DNA of 64,000 nt from Chryseobacterium sp. JM1 (GCF_000737715.1 NZ_JPRN01000008.1:124001-188000); one strand, 5' to 3'. Positions 8,297 to 17,274 are shown, counted from the first letter of the stretch. The notes: generated from the sequence alone by a model not told the origin. A program made the numbers and translations.

Positions 8297-10087
8297 TTAT
8301 TTCTCTCTGATCAGCATGACTGCATCCTCATAGTAGATATTGTATTGCTTATTGTAAGAGGCTTTTTCTCTTGTTATACTTGGGAAAATAATTTTGATAT
8401 GGTATTTGCCCAGGTCACTTTCCATTGCAATTTCCTTCACGCGTACGGTTTCTGTCTTCCTTGAATTGTCTTCAAACAGCTTATTCATAGCTGAACTGAA
8501 ATCTACGGCTTCTTTCGAATTCAGACTTACTTTGATTGCCCTCGTATTATTAACTTCAGTCTGGTTATCGATCTGAAATGTATCCCCATTGATGGTTCTG
8601 GATTCCTGATTAAAACTATTGAAATTAATCAGATATTGGTATCCCTGAATAAGGGTAACCTTTGTTTCTGATTCTAAAACAAGTCTTTCTAGTTTTGAAA
8701 CATCTGAAATTTTATCTACGTGGGTAAAAGCATTTCTAATACTGTTATTGATTCCCCATGAAGTAGGGCTATCAAAATCATGGACTAAAAGTTCCTTTGC
8801 TTTAGGATCGAGAAGGTTTAAAAGAAAATCTTTCTGTTTTCTTTCTGCAAGGAAACCAAACTTATCGGCAATTTCGTCAACCAGTTTATCTGATATTTTC
8901 TTTTGAAAGTCTATTTTATTATTAACCAAAAGTTTGTTTTGGCTCAATAGCGTCATCAATTGGTTTTTCTGGCTTCTTTTTGCAACGCTGAATGCATTCA
9001 AATATGGAAAAATTAAAGAAAAGGCTCCAAATGCAAACAGGCTTATCGGAATAAATTTGATACTTGCTTTTTTATTCAATACAAAATAAACAACTACGCT
9101 CAATAGCCACAATGCCAGCAACAATACGAAGTATCTGGGCTCTGTATAACCATACTCTAAAATTCTCGTAAATATGGCTGTAAACAACAGGACTATCAAT
9201 GGGATGATAGTGTAGTAAAACAGCTTTGAAAACACTTTCACCCATGATTTTGCCTTTTCTTCCTTAAGCGGATAAACCAGAAGTAACGCAAGAATTCCGA
9301 CAATGCTATAAGCCAGTACCAGATAAGAAACCCAGCCTCGTGGAAGTTCCCAGTTGAGGACTATTTTGAATGAATAGATATAAAGAATAATCAGATAAAT
9401 GAAAAGCAACGGGATCAGGACGAATTGAGTGAAAAATTTTAAGATGACAGGATAAGTCCCGTCTTTTTCAAGATAATCCAGGCCGGTTTCATTAAACAGA
9501 AGGAAAATAAAACAGCTTCCGAAAATAGCTAAAGTATAAAACGTATCTATATAAAGGTTATCATTGAAATTAAAATCAAATAATTTATCTACCGCCAGAA
9601 TCGCCAGCTCAACACCTCCGGTAAGAACCCCGGTGAATACGGCTGTGAGAAATATATTCACGAAAAGATTCTTGTTGTACTGCCAGAAATTGAGTTCTTT
9701 ATCCTTTTCTAAAAATGCGGCAAAAGAAACCAGCAAATGAGATAGCAGAAATGTAATCGCGATAATGAAACCATGAACCTCATTAAAATCTTTTTCTCTT
9801 TCGGGCAGAATGAAAAAAAATCCTACCAAGAAAACGGTTCCCAATCCTTCTAATAATAATCTTTTTCCAATTCTTTGCGAAAGGATTTTTAAAGCAAACA
9901 TCAAAGAAATTCCAAGACAACAGCAGGCAATGAATTTTGAATGCGTAAAGAAAAACTCTTTGTCATATCTATTATTCACGACCAAAATTGCCCCGATTGA
10001 AGAGAGCAGGGCCATGACTAAAACCATCGGATAGCGTAAGATGACATCCTGTGCTTTTCCGGTTATTTCCTGGAATTTCGTTTTCAT
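8297..10087 (-). CDS. DUF4153 multi-pass membrane protein
   Basis: 596 residues. The N-terminal 370 or so are almost entirely hydrophobic segments (roughly ten or more membrane helices, starting at VLVMALLSSIGAILVV). The C-terminal 220 or so residues are soluble and charged. The arrangement and segments such as AVFTGVLTGGVELAILAVDKLF match DUF4153, a family with no known activity found in many Bacteroidota. It is the last gene of a minus-strand operon with a PAP2-like membrane protein and a BlaI-type regulator. A membrane-stress or envelope role is possible from this company, but that is inference. Confidence 0.85.
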   Translation of the reverse strand: MKTKFQEITGKAQDVILRYPMVLVMALLSSIGAILVVNNRYDKEFFFTHSKFIACCCLGISLMFALKILSQRIGKRLLLEGLGTVFLVGFFFILPEREKDFNEVHGFIIAITFLLSHLLVSFAAFLEKDKELNFWQYNKNLFVNIFLTAVFTGVLTGGVELAILAVDKLFDFNFNDNLYIDTFYTLAIFGSCFIFLLFNETGLDYLEKDGTYPVILKFFTQFVLIPLLFIYLIILYIYSFKIVLNWELPRGWVSYLVLAYSIVGILALLLVYPLKEEKAKSWVKVFSKLFYYTIIPLIVLLFTAIFTRILEYGYTEPRYFVLLLALWLLSVVVYFVLNKKASIKFIPISLFAFGAFSLIFPYLNAFSVAKRSQKNQLMTLLSQNKLLVNNKIDFQKKISDKLVDEIADKFGFLAERKQKDFLLNLLDPKAKELLVHDFDSPTSWGINNSIRNAFTHVDKISDVSKLERLVLESETKVTLIQGYQYLINFNSFNQESRTINGDTFQIDNQTEVNNTRAIKVSLNSKEAVDFSSAMNKLFEDNSRKTETVRVKEIAMESDLGKYHIKIIFPSITREKASYNKQYNIYYEDAVMLIREK

Positions 10088-10110
10088 GATCTGGTTGTTA
10101 TTTGACTAAA

Positions 10111-10605
10111 CTAGTCCTTTTTCTTTTTTTTCTTCTTGTCCTTATCTTTAATATCCTTGTCTTTTGCTTTTGTCTTTTTCACTTTTTTAGGGTTCAGGAC
10201 CTCTTCTGCGTATTCAAATTTAGGTTCTTCAATTTTTGCAGGAACAATCTCAATTTTAAGGTCGAAATAATTCTTCAGGTCATCTTGGGATATTAATTTT
10301 TCGTTAAATAAAAACTCCAGAATCTCCTTTCCTGAATCGTTGAAAAAATTATGGGAAAGTTCTTTTAGTAAAAACTTTCGGTATTCCTCAGACGGAACAA
10401 CTACTGTGTATTTAAAGATTCTTCCTTCTTTTTGAGTCGTGATATAGCCTTTCTCCACCAGTATTTTAAGGTAGGTGGACACGGTATTCTGATGCGGCTT
10501 CGGTTCAGGATGCTGCTCCATGATGTCTTTAAGATAAAAAGATTCAAGCTTCCAAAACAGCTTCATAAAATTCTCCTCAGCAGCGGTAAGATGATTTATT
10601 TTCAT
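10111..10605 (-). CDS. BlaI/MecI/CopY-family transcriptional regulator
   Basis: 164 residues. The N-terminal 75 or so form the winged helix of the BlaI/MecI family (LTAAEENFMKLFWKLESFYL, then HQNTVSTYLKILVEKGYITT). The middle matches the family's dimerisation helix. The last 40 residues are an unusual lysine-rich tail ending in KDKKKKKKKD. BlaI proteins normally work with a BlaR1-type sensor protease, and no such gene is next to it. It starts 9 bases after the PAP2 gene and lies 23 bases before DUF4153, so the three form one operon. The regulator may control its own operon. Confidence 0.87.
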   Translation of the reverse strand: MKINHLTAAEENFMKLFWKLESFYLKDIMEQHPEPKPHQNTVSTYLKILVEKGYITTQKEGRIFKYTVVVPSEEYRKFLLKELSHNFFNDSGKEILEFLFNEKLISQDDLKNYFDLKIEIVPAKIEEPKFEYAEEVLNPKKVKKTKAKDKDIKDKDKKKKKKKD

Positions 10606-10614
10606 AGAATGTTC

Positions 10615-11217
10615 TTAATGTTGAAATTGTATATTGCAATAAAGATAAATAAAAGATACCACAAATGCTATTCCGGCACCCATAAATACTTCCTTTACCG
10701 TATGTCTTTTTAAAATAATCCTTGTCAGTCCCACCAAAGCAGCGATCCCCAGCCATACCAATCCTGCTTTCCAGTTCAGGGTGAAAAATAAGGCGGCTAC
10801 AAATACATTAAAGGCTGTATGCATCGAGCTTTTAATGTAGAAATTACTGATCTGCATGGTGAAAATAAGGATCAGAATAAACAGCATAACAAGATCGATA
10901 TATCCGTTTCTGAAATAGTTAAAAATCAGATAAGCTACGACGCACGCAGCAATGAAGATGTACAGCGTTTTCCTTTGTACACGGTCTGAAACATCCATAT
11001 TGGTATACCTTCCAGTCTTTACATTCCATACCAGCCAGATAACCACCGGAGCAATAATCATTAATAATATAGGGGCAAAATAAAGAATAGAGTCTTTTAA
11101 GGAATATTCTCTTACACTCATATAAATAAAGAAAATAAATAAAGAAACGAGCGGATTGAAAAAATCTGAGATGACTTTTGAAATTTTATGTACCAGTAAA
11201 GGCTGTTTTTCGTCCAT
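10615..11217 (-). CDS. PAP2-type membrane phosphatase
   Basis: About 200 residues with six hydrophobic segments. The frame extends to a TTG at 11223, but the ATG at 11217 is the more natural start. The signature is degenerate: SMHTAF corresponds to the SxxH motif 2 and TRIILKRHTVKEV to the Rx5H motif 3, with Glu in place of the usual Asp. PAP2 proteins dephosphorylate lipid phosphates such as undecaprenyl pyrophosphate or phosphatidic acid in the membrane. The weak first motif makes the substrate uncertain. It is the first gene of an operon with a BlaI-type regulator and a DUF4153 protein. Confidence 0.75.
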   Translation of the reverse strand: MDEKQPLLVHKISKVISDFFNPLVSLFIFFIYMSVREYSLKDSILYFAPILLMIIAPVVIWLVWNVKTGRYTNMDVSDRVQRKTLYIFIAACVVAYLIFNYFRNGYIDLVMLFILILIFTMQISNFYIKSSMHTAFNVFVAALFFTLNWKAGLVWLGIAALVGLTRIILKRHTVKEVFMGAGIAFVVSFIYLYCNIQFQH

Positions 11218-11297
11218 GTTCAAGTTTAAAATTCAAATATAACACTATAAGCAAAAAAACAATTAGTATGTATACGATAAAAACAAAGTTTTTTTTA

Positions 11298-11305
11298 TAA
11301 TTTTG
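11298..11305 (+). promoter_or_regulatory. -7 element upstream of pdhA
   Basis: TAATTTTG fits the Bacteroidota -7 consensus TAnnTTTG exactly, 36 bases before the pdhA start. No clear TTTG is found at the -33 position, so the call rests on the -7 box alone. Confidence 0.45.
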
Positions 11306-11341
11306 CTCAAATATTCATCATAAAAAAGCAAGAGCTAGCAC

Positions 11342-12343
11342 ATGAAAGAATTTTCTAAAGAGGTATACCTGAAGTGGTATGAAGATATGACAATGTGGAG
11401 AAGGTTTGAAGACAAATGCCGTTCTCTTTATCTAAAACAAAAGATCAGAGGTTTTTTACATTTGTATAACGGTCAGGAGGCTATCCCTGCCGGCTTCACG
11501 CATGCAATGGATTTAACGAAGGACAGTATGATTACTGCTTACAGATGCCACATCCATCCAATGGCGATGGGAGTAGATCCTAAGAGAATCATGGCGGAAC
11601 TTTGCGGTAAAGCTACCGGAACATCCGGAGGTATGGGTGGTTCTATGCACATTTTCAGCAAAGAGCACCGTTTCTATGGTGGACATGGTATTGTAGGAGG
11701 ACAGATTCCTTTGGGAGCTGGAATTGCTTTTGCAGATAAGTATTATGACAGAAAAGCTGTAAATATCTGTTTCTTCGGAGACGGAGCAGCAAGACAGGGA
11801 TCGCTTCATGAAACATTCAATATGGCGATGAACTGGAAACTTCCTGTAGTATTTGTGGTTGAAAACAACCAGTATGCAATGGGAACTTCTGTGAAAAGAA
11901 CTGCCAACCACGAAGATATCTATAAATTAGGTCTTGGATACGAAATGCCTTGCCTTGCCGTAGATGCAATGGATCCTGAAAAAGTAGCTGAGGCAGCTTA
12001 CGAAGCAATTGAAAGAGCAAGAAGAGGAGACGGACCTACTTTTATTGAGGCAAGAACATACCGTTACAGAGGACACTCTATGTCTGATGCTGAACCTTAC
12101 AGAAGCAAGGAAGAGGTAGCTATTCATAAGAATGACGACCCTATGGAGCTGGTGAAACATAGAATTCTGGAAAACGGATGGGCTACAGAAGCTGAATTGG
12201 AAACTGTAGACAACAAATCAAGAGATTTTGTGGATGAGTGTATCGAATTCATGGAAAACTCTCCGTATCCGGATGCAGACAAAATCTATGAATATGTTTA
12301 TGCTCAGGAAAACTATCCATTCTTAGACAAATTAGAAAACTAA
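11342..12343 (+). CDS. pdhA: Pyruvate dehydrogenase E1 component, alpha subunit
   Basis: 333 residues, the usual size of E1 alpha in a two-subunit E1. It binds thiamine diphosphate and decarboxylates pyruvate, passing the acetyl group to E2. The ThDP motif runs GDGAARQGSLHETF to VVFVVENNQYAMG (GDG...NN). The substrate-loop histidine lies in RCHIHPMAMG and the regulated-loop sequence RYRGHSMSDAEPYR is intact. The E2 gene follows after 98 bases. E1 beta and E3 are not in this window, so the complex is encoded at more than one locus. Cytoplasmic, central carbon metabolism. Confidence 0.95.
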   Translation: MKEFSKEVYLKWYEDMTMWRRFEDKCRSLYLKQKIRGFLHLYNGQEAIPAGFTHAMDLTKDSMITAYRCHIHPMAMGVDPKRIMAELCGKATGTSGGMGGSMHIFSKEHRFYGGHGIVGGQIPLGAGIAFADKYYDRKAVNICFFGDGAARQGSLHETFNMAMNWKLPVVFVVENNQYAMGTSVKRTANHEDIYKLGLGYEMPCLAVDAMDPEKVAEAAYEAIERARRGDGPTFIEARTYRYRGHSMSDAEPYRSKEEVAIHKNDDPMELVKHRILENGWATEAELETVDNKSRDFVDECIEFMENSPYPDADKIYEYVYAQENYPFLDKLEN

Positions 12344-12441
12344 AAAATAATTTGCTGATTCGATGATAGATGATGTGTACATACACTGTTCACTGTTCTT
12401 ATCATCCACATCATCATATTAACAAATTAACACAATAAATT
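12344..12441 (+). other. 98-bp spacer with back-to-back repeat words
   Basis: The gap between pdhA and the E2 gene contains GATGATAGATGATGTG and the roughly complementary CATCCACATCATCATA, followed by ATTAACAAATTAACACAA, a common Chryseobacterium intergenic word. It can form a weak hairpin; there is no T-run, so read-through from pdhA to E2 is likely. Confidence 0.4.
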
Positions 12442-14058
12442 ATGGCAGAAGTAATTACGATGCCCCGCCTTTCCGACACTATGACGGAAGGTAAAGTGGC
12501 GAAATGGCATAAAAAAGTAGGAGATCAGGTAAAAGAAGGAGATATTTTAGCCGAAATTGAAACAGATAAAGCTGTTCAGGATTTCGAATCTGAAATAAAC
12601 GGAACTCTTTTATACGTAGGTGTAGAAGAAGGCGCTGCTGCTGCTGTAGACTCTGTTTTAGCGATTATAGGAAATGAAGGAGAAGATATTTCAGGATTAA
12701 CCGGTGGAGCTGCTGCTCCTGCTACAGGTGGTTCTGAAGAGAAAAAATCTGAAGAAGAATCCAAAACAGAAAATAATGCTACCAGCGTTGAGCGGACTAC
12801 TGCTGAAGTTCCTGCCGGTGTAGAAATTATTACCATGCCAAGACTTTCTGATACAATGACAGAAGGTAAAGTTGCTAAATGGCACAAAAACGTAGGCGAT
12901 ACAGTAAAAGAAGGAGATCTTCTTGCTGAGATCGAAACAGATAAAGCCGTTCAGGATTTTGAATCTGAATTCAACGGTGTATTATTGAAGCAAGGTGTAG
13001 AAGAAGGGGGTGCGGCTCCTGTAGATTCAGTTTTAGCGATTATCGGTCCTGCGGGAACAGATATTTCTGCGGTAGGTACTCCAAAGGCAGCGGCTCAGAC
13101 TTCTGAAAAACCGGCTGAACAGAAAACTGAAGCTAAAGCAGAAGAAAAGGCAGCTCCGGCTGTAAGTTCTTCATCTTCTGACAGAGTAGCGATTTCTCCG
13201 TTGGCTAAGAAAATGGCTCAGGACAAAGGTGTTGATATCAACAGCGTAAATGGTTCAGGAGAAAACGGAAGAATTGTTAAGAAAGATATTGAAAATTATC
13301 AGCCATCTGCTCAGGCACAGGCTCAGCCTTCTGTTTCTGCTCCGGCAGCAGCTCCGGTTGCATTGAGCTTCGTTCAGGGTGAAGACACAGAGACTCCAAA
13401 CTCTCAGGTAAGAAATATTATTGCAAAACGTCTTGCTGAAAGTAAATTCTCTGCTCCACACTATTACCTGATGGTGGAGATCAATATGGATAAAGCGATT
13501 GAGGCCAGAAAAGAAATCAACTCTTTACCGGATACTAAAATTTCTTTCAACGATATGATCATTAAAGCGACTGCTGTTGCTTTAAGAAAACACCCTCAGG
13601 TGAATTCAAGCTGGGCAGGAGACAAGATCATCCACAGAGGAAATATCAATGTGGGTGTAGCAGTGGCTATTCCTGACGGATTAGTGGTTCCTGTACTTAA
13701 AAATACAGATCAGATGAACTACACGCAAATCTCTGCAGCGGTGAAAGATATGGCTTCAAGAGCAAAGAGCAAAGGTCTTAAGGCTAATGAAATGGAAGGT
13801 TCTACATTCTCGATTTCAAATCTGGGTATGTTCGGAATCGAAACATTTACAAGTATCATCAACCAGCCGAATTCTGCGATCCTTTCAGTAGGTGCGATCA
13901 TTGAAAAGCCGATTGTTAAAGACGGTCAGATCGTAGTAGGAAATATCATGAAGCTTTCACTAGCATGTGACCACAGAGTGGTGGACGGTGCTACCGGAGC
14001 TCAGTTTTTACAGACTTTAAAAACATATCTGGAAAGTCCTTTAACTTTGTTACTGTAA
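12442..14058 (+). CDS. Pyruvate dehydrogenase E2, dihydrolipoamide acetyltransferase
   Basis: 538 residues. Two lipoyl domains occupy about 3-80 and 129-207, each with the lipoylated lysine in ETDKAVQDFES. Their sequences are so alike (MPRLSDTMTEGKVAKWHK in both) that a recent internal duplication is likely. Ala/Glu/Lys-rich linkers follow. The subunit-binding domain is near 250-290 (VAISPLAKKMAQDKGVDINS). The rest is the CoA-dependent acyltransferase domain, with the catalytic DHRVVDGATGAQF near the C-terminus. It transfers the acetyl group from E1 to CoA. It is downstream of pdhA on the same strand and ends in a strong terminator. Confidence 0.95.
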   Translation: MAEVITMPRLSDTMTEGKVAKWHKKVGDQVKEGDILAEIETDKAVQDFESEINGTLLYVGVEEGAAAAVDSVLAIIGNEGEDISGLTGGAAAPATGGSEEKKSEEESKTENNATSVERTTAEVPAGVEIITMPRLSDTMTEGKVAKWHKNVGDTVKEGDLLAEIETDKAVQDFESEFNGVLLKQGVEEGGAAPVDSVLAIIGPAGTDISAVGTPKAAAQTSEKPAEQKTEAKAEEKAAPAVSSSSSDRVAISPLAKKMAQDKGVDINSVNGSGENGRIVKKDIENYQPSAQAQAQPSVSAPAAAPVALSFVQGEDTETPNSQVRNIIAKRLAESKFSAPHYYLMVEINMDKAIEARKEINSLPDTKISFNDMIIKATAVALRKHPQVNSSWAGDKIIHRGNINVGVAVAIPDGLVVPVLKNTDQMNYTQISAAVKDMASRAKSKGLKANEMEGSTFSISNLGMFGIETFTSIINQPNSAILSVGAIIEKPIVKDGQIVVGNIMKLSLACDHRVVDGATGAQFLQTLKTYLESPLTLLL

Positions 14059-14081
14059 CAGTCCCGGATTGTAAAATATTA

Positions 14082-14110
14082 AACCTCCCAATTTCGGGAG
14101 GTTTTTTTTT
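14082..14110 (+). terminator. Terminator after the pdhA-E2 operon
   Basis: AACCTCCC and GGGAGGTT form a perfect 8-bp stem around AATTTC, followed by a T-run. Confidence 0.88.
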
Positions 14111-14301
14111 ATTTCAAAATTTGATTTTGCTGTTTGATTTTCTTGCATTTTAATAATGCTAAGTTTTTTATATTCTGATTGTAATGCTATTAAAAACTTT
14201 ATAAAGATTTTGCTTTTCAAAATATTGCTTTTATGTAATTTTTTTCTTTAAAAAAGTTGTTGAGATTTGAGTTTTATGGGTGAACTTTAAAATCAAATTA
14301 G

Positions 14302-14309
14302 TACTTTTG
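14302..14309 (+). promoter_or_regulatory. -7 element of the ABC-ATPase gene, possibly giving a leaderless mRNA
   Basis: TACTTTTG matches TAnnTTTG exactly and ends only 4 bases before the ATG at 14314. With the usual spacing the transcript would start at or next to the start codon. No -33 TTTG is obvious. Confidence 0.4.
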
Positions 14310-14313
14310 GGTT

Positions 14314-14982
14314 ATGATTAAAGCGAGTAATATCCATAAGTCTTATGGGAATTTAGAAGTATTGAAAGGAGTGGATATCCATATCAAAATGGGTGAAGTT
14401 GTTTCTATTGTAGGCGAATCCGGAGCGGGGAAATCTACATTGCTTCAGATTCTGGGAACTTTAGATCTTCCAAGCAATTCCAATAAGTACAATACGGAGA
14501 TAAGTATTGCGGGAGAATCTTTTATCAATATGAATGATAAGCAGCTTTCAAAATTCAGGAATCAGAACATTGGTTTTGTATTTCAGTTTCATCAGCTTCT
14601 TCCGGAATTTACAGCTTTAGAAAATGTTTTGCTTCCTACGAAAATAGGAGGGGCCAATGAAAAAGAGGCTTTAGATAAGGCATATGCTTTATTTGAGGAT
14701 CTTAAGATAGAACAGAGACTGAATCATAAGCCTAATCAATTGTCGGGAGGAGAAGCGCAAAGAGTTGCCGTAGCAAGAGCTTTGATTAATTCTCCAAAAA
14801 TTATTTTTGCAGATGAGCCTACAGGAAACTTAGATTCAAAGAATGCTGATGACCTTCACAGGTTATTTTTTGATTTGAGAGATAAATATAATCAAACCTT
14901 TGTGATTGTAACACACAACCCTAATCTTGCTGAAATTACAGACAGAAAGCTGGTTATGAAAGATGGCATGATCGTCGAATAA
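14314..14982 (+). CDS. lolD: ABC transporter ATP-binding protein, LolD-like
   Basis: 222 residues, a single nucleotide-binding domain of the MacB/LolD class. Walker A is GESGAGKST, the signature is [15 protein letters not shown], and Walker [14 protein letters not shown] is followed by the switch histidine in VTHN. The first 60 residues and the [20 protein letters not shown] insertion match the lipoprotein-release ATPase of Bacteroidota. It would power extraction of lipoproteins from the inner membrane, together with a LolC/E-type permease. No permease gene adjoins it here, which is common in this phylum. The LolD assignment is likely but not certain versus other MacB-type ATPases. Confidence 0.82.
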   Translation: MIKASNIHKSYGNLEVLKGVDIHIKMGEVVSIVGESGAGKSTLLQILGTLDLPSNSNKYNTEISIAGESFINMNDKQLSKFRNQNIGFVFQFHQLLPEFTALENVLLPTKIGGANEKEALDKAYALFEDLKIEQRLNHKPNQLSGGEAQRVAVARALINSPKIIFADEPTGNLDSKNADDLHRLFFDLRDKYNQTFVIVTHNPNLAEITDRKLVMKDGMIVE

Positions 14983-14998
14983 AAATCCTTTAACCCTG

Positions 14999-15577
14999 AT
15001 GAAAAAATTTATTTTCCTGTTTCTTTTTATTCTTTCCTGCTCTACAGCGGAGTCTCAGGAAAATAAAGTATCCGTAGTTCTCCCGGTAGCGAAGGTTTTG
15101 GAAGTTAAAAATTTTGTAAAGGGGAAAAACTATAATCAGGATCTGGCTATTTTTATTAACTTTAAAACATATTCCGGAAAGTACCGATATTTTGTATATG
15201 ACCTTAAAAACGATACAATATTGCAGAAAGCTGTTGTTTCCCACGGTTCAGGATCTGTGATTCAGAATTCAGAAACTCTTAAATTCAGCAATACGGAAGG
15301 CTCTTATCAGTCCTCACTCGGGAAATATGAAATATTAGGGAGCTACATTGGGAAATTTGGAAAAGCTTATCGGCTAAATGGCCTTGATTCTACTAATAGC
15401 AATGCCATGCAGCGGGCGATAGTACTGCATTCTTTAGGATGCGTTCCGGATCAGGAAGGCCGAAGTCCGGCCTGTTTAAGTCTAGGGTGCCCAATGCTTT
15501 CTTTGAAGGCGTTGACCCAGAGTGCAAAATATCTTGACGAATCTAAAAAACCTGTAATTTTATATGCATTTTATTAA
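14999..15577 (+). CDS. Exported murein L,D-transpeptidase-like protein
   Basis: 192 residues starting with a signal peptide (MKKFIFLFLFILSCSTAESQ); ILSC could serve as a lipobox. The C-terminal half has the YkuD-type signature: an early His in VSHGSG, then HSLGC and the catalytic-cysteine motif SLGCPMLS. This matches the murein L,D-transpeptidase catalytic domain family, which makes 3-3 cross-links or attaches proteins to peptidoglycan in the periplasm. It starts 16 bases after the ABC-ATPase stop and is probably co-transcribed. An extra cysteine pair in CVPDQEGRSPAC precedes the active site. Confidence 0.85.
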   Translation: MKKFIFLFLFILSCSTAESQENKVSVVLPVAKVLEVKNFVKGKNYNQDLAIFINFKTYSGKYRYFVYDLKNDTILQKAVVSHGSGSVIQNSETLKFSNTEGSYQSSLGKYEILGSYIGKFGKAYRLNGLDSTNSNAMQRAIVLHSLGCVPDQEGRSPACLSLGCPMLSLKALTQSAKYLDESKKPVILYAFY

Positions 15578-15625
15578 ATTCATTCATATGATTTGAAGCT
15601 TATAATCAGTAATTTATAAACACAA

Positions 15626-15657
15626 CCCTAACCTCTAATCTCTAACTTCTAATTTAA
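15626..15657 (+). repeat. Low-complexity CTCTAAC spacer repeat
   Basis: ACCTCTAATCTCTAACTTCT lies between the L,D-transpeptidase and radC genes. Short reiterated CTCTAA units of this kind recur in intergenic DNA of Chryseobacterium. No promoter is evident inside it. Confidence 0.5.
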
Positions 15658-15661
15658 AAAA

Positions 15662-16339
15662 ATGACTATAAAATTTCTTGCTGAAGACGATAGACCCAGA
15701 GAGAAGTTTTTACTGAAAGGTAAGAATTCACTTTCTGATTCCGAGCTTCTGGCTATCATCATGGGAAGCGGAAGCAGAGATGAGAGCGCGTTGGAGCTGG
15801 CAAGAAAGATTCTGGCATCCGTTAATAACAACTGGCACCAGCTCAGCCTGCTTTCCAGTAAAGATCTGATGAAATTTAAAGGAGTGGGTGAAGTGAAGGC
15901 GATTTCAATTATTGCAGCATTAGAGATTGGAAAAAGAAGATCTGTTCAGGAAATCCCTTACAGACCTATTATTTCAAACAGCGGTGATGCCTATCTGATT
16001 CTTAAAAATCATCTGACAGATTTAAGGACGGAAGAATTTTGGGCGGTGTTTCTAAATCAGAGTAATAAAGTAGTTCATATATCGAAATTGACACAGGGAG
16101 GAATAAGCCAGTCTATCGTAGACGTAAGAATTTTATTTAAAACAGCTCTTGATCATTTTTCAACAGGTATTATTATTGCTCACAATCACCCATCAGGAAG
16201 CTTGAAACCTAGCACAGAAGATCTCAATATCACACAAAAAATAAAAGAAGCCGGAAGTACTTTAAGCATTCAGCTTTTAGACCATATTATTATTACACAG
16301 GATACCTACTGCAGTTTCTCAGATGAAGGATTATTATGA
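15662..16339 (+). CDS. radC: RadC family protein (JAB/MPN domain)
   Basis: 225 residues, full family length. A helix-hairpin-helix-like region (LMKFKGVGEVKAISIIAALE) at about 72-92 is followed by the MPN/JAB domain. That domain's zinc-binding motif is HNHPSGSLKPSTEDLN near 178-193, preceded by the conserved EFWAVFLNQSN. RadC was named for a repair phenotype later questioned; the JAB domain suggests a metalloprotease or nucleic-acid-linked role. It overlaps the next gene by 4 bases (ATGA), so the two are translationally coupled. Confidence 0.92.
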   Translation: MTIKFLAEDDRPREKFLLKGKNSLSDSELLAIIMGSGSRDESALELARKILASVNNNWHQLSLLSSKDLMKFKGVGEVKAISIIAALEIGKRRSVQEIPYRPIISNSGDAYLILKNHLTDLRTEEFWAVFLNQSNKVVHISKLTQGGISQSIVDVRILFKTALDHFSTGIIIAHNHPSGSLKPSTEDLNITQKIKEAGSTLSIQLLDHIIITQDTYCSFSDEGLL

Positions 16340-17202
16340 TTAGAAGATTGAAATACAGCCAGATAGATTTTAAAAAATATACAGAATGTCTGGAAAATTC
16401 AGTACAAAGAAATTGGTATTCGCAAAAAGAAATTTTGGATCAGCTTTCTGGAAACTGGCACATTTTAGTATATAAAGATTATCAGGCTGTAATGCCTATT
16501 CATATTTATAAAAAATTTAGAATCAATTTTGTTCATATGCCGCTTTTCTGCCAGCAGTTAGGAATTTTTTCAAAAACTGATGATCCGAAAATCAATGATG
16601 CGTTTTTATATTTTTTAAAGAAAAATTATACAGTTTTTTTGTATTTGTTTAATCAGGATAATAGTTTTTCAACAACATTAGAAAAAAAGAAAAATTATAT
16701 TATTCCAATTTCTGATTACGCTATATTAAAAAGGAAAAAGTATTTTAAAGGTAGGAAATCTACTATAAAAGTGTCTCAGCATCTTACTTACAAAGAAATT
16801 GAATTTGATGAGAATACGATGCGGTTTTTCAAAAATAATTTTAAAGGACTTAGTAAAGAAGCAGATTGGATAAAACTCAAAATGTATATTGTATTTCTTT
16901 TAGAAAATAATGTACTTAAACTTTGTGGAGCTTATTTTAATGATTCATTGATTAATTTAGCTGTTTTGATCAAAGATAAAAAACAGTTTTCGCTATTAAG
17001 TTTGATCAATGATGAAGAATATAAAGCAGAGAATGGGGCCTCTTTTCTGATTGACAGGATTTTGAGTTTATATATCCACGAAAAATCCCTCAATTTTATG
17101 GGAAGTAACATCCGTGGTATTGAAGTTTTTTTCAAAAGTTTTGGTGCAGAGCTCCATGAGTATGGTTTTATTGAGAATAAATTTCTTAAAAGATTTTCTT
17201 AA
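16336..17202 (+). CDS. FemAB/GNAT-like protein of unknown substrate
   Basis: 288 residues, strongly AT-rich and lysine/phenylalanine/asparagine-rich compared with its neighbours. I do not recognise a precise family. The layout (two related alpha/beta halves, IRRLKYSQIDFKKY at the start, WIKLKMYIVFLLENNVLKLC then FMGSNIRGIEVFFKSFGAELHEYGFI at the end) resembles FemAB-type or GNAT-fold acyltransferases of Bacteroidota. The GSNIRGIEVFFKSFGA segment matches the usual FemAB tail. No signal peptide or membrane segment. It is translationally coupled to radC. A cytoplasmic aminoacyl or acyl transfer role is inference. Confidence 0.7.
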   Translation: MIRRLKYSQIDFKKYTECLENSVQRNWYSQKEILDQLSGNWHILVYKDYQAVMPIHIYKKFRINFVHMPLFCQQLGIFSKTDDPKINDAFLYFLKKNYTVFLYLFNQDNSFSTTLEKKKNYIIPISDYAILKRKKYFKGRKSTIKVSQHLTYKEIEFDENTMRFFKNNFKGLSKEADWIKLKMYIVFLLENNVLKLCGAYFNDSLINLAVLIKDKKQFSLLSLINDEEYKAENGASFLIDRILSLYIHEKSLNFMGSNIRGIEVFFKSFGAELHEYGFIENKFLKRFS

Positions 17203-17239
17203 CAAAATTGTTATTTAGATTTGTTCTAAATATTATTTG

Positions 17240-17247
17240 TAACTTTG
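17240..17247 (+). promoter_or_regulatory. -7 element upstream of the phytanoyl-CoA dioxygenase gene
   Basis: TAACTTTG fits TAnnTTTG exactly, 28 bases before the start codon. A TTTG lies at 17220-17223, giving a spacer of only 16 bases. Confidence 0.4.
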
Positions 17248-17274
17248 TAACATTATTATTTTAATATTTCAGCT

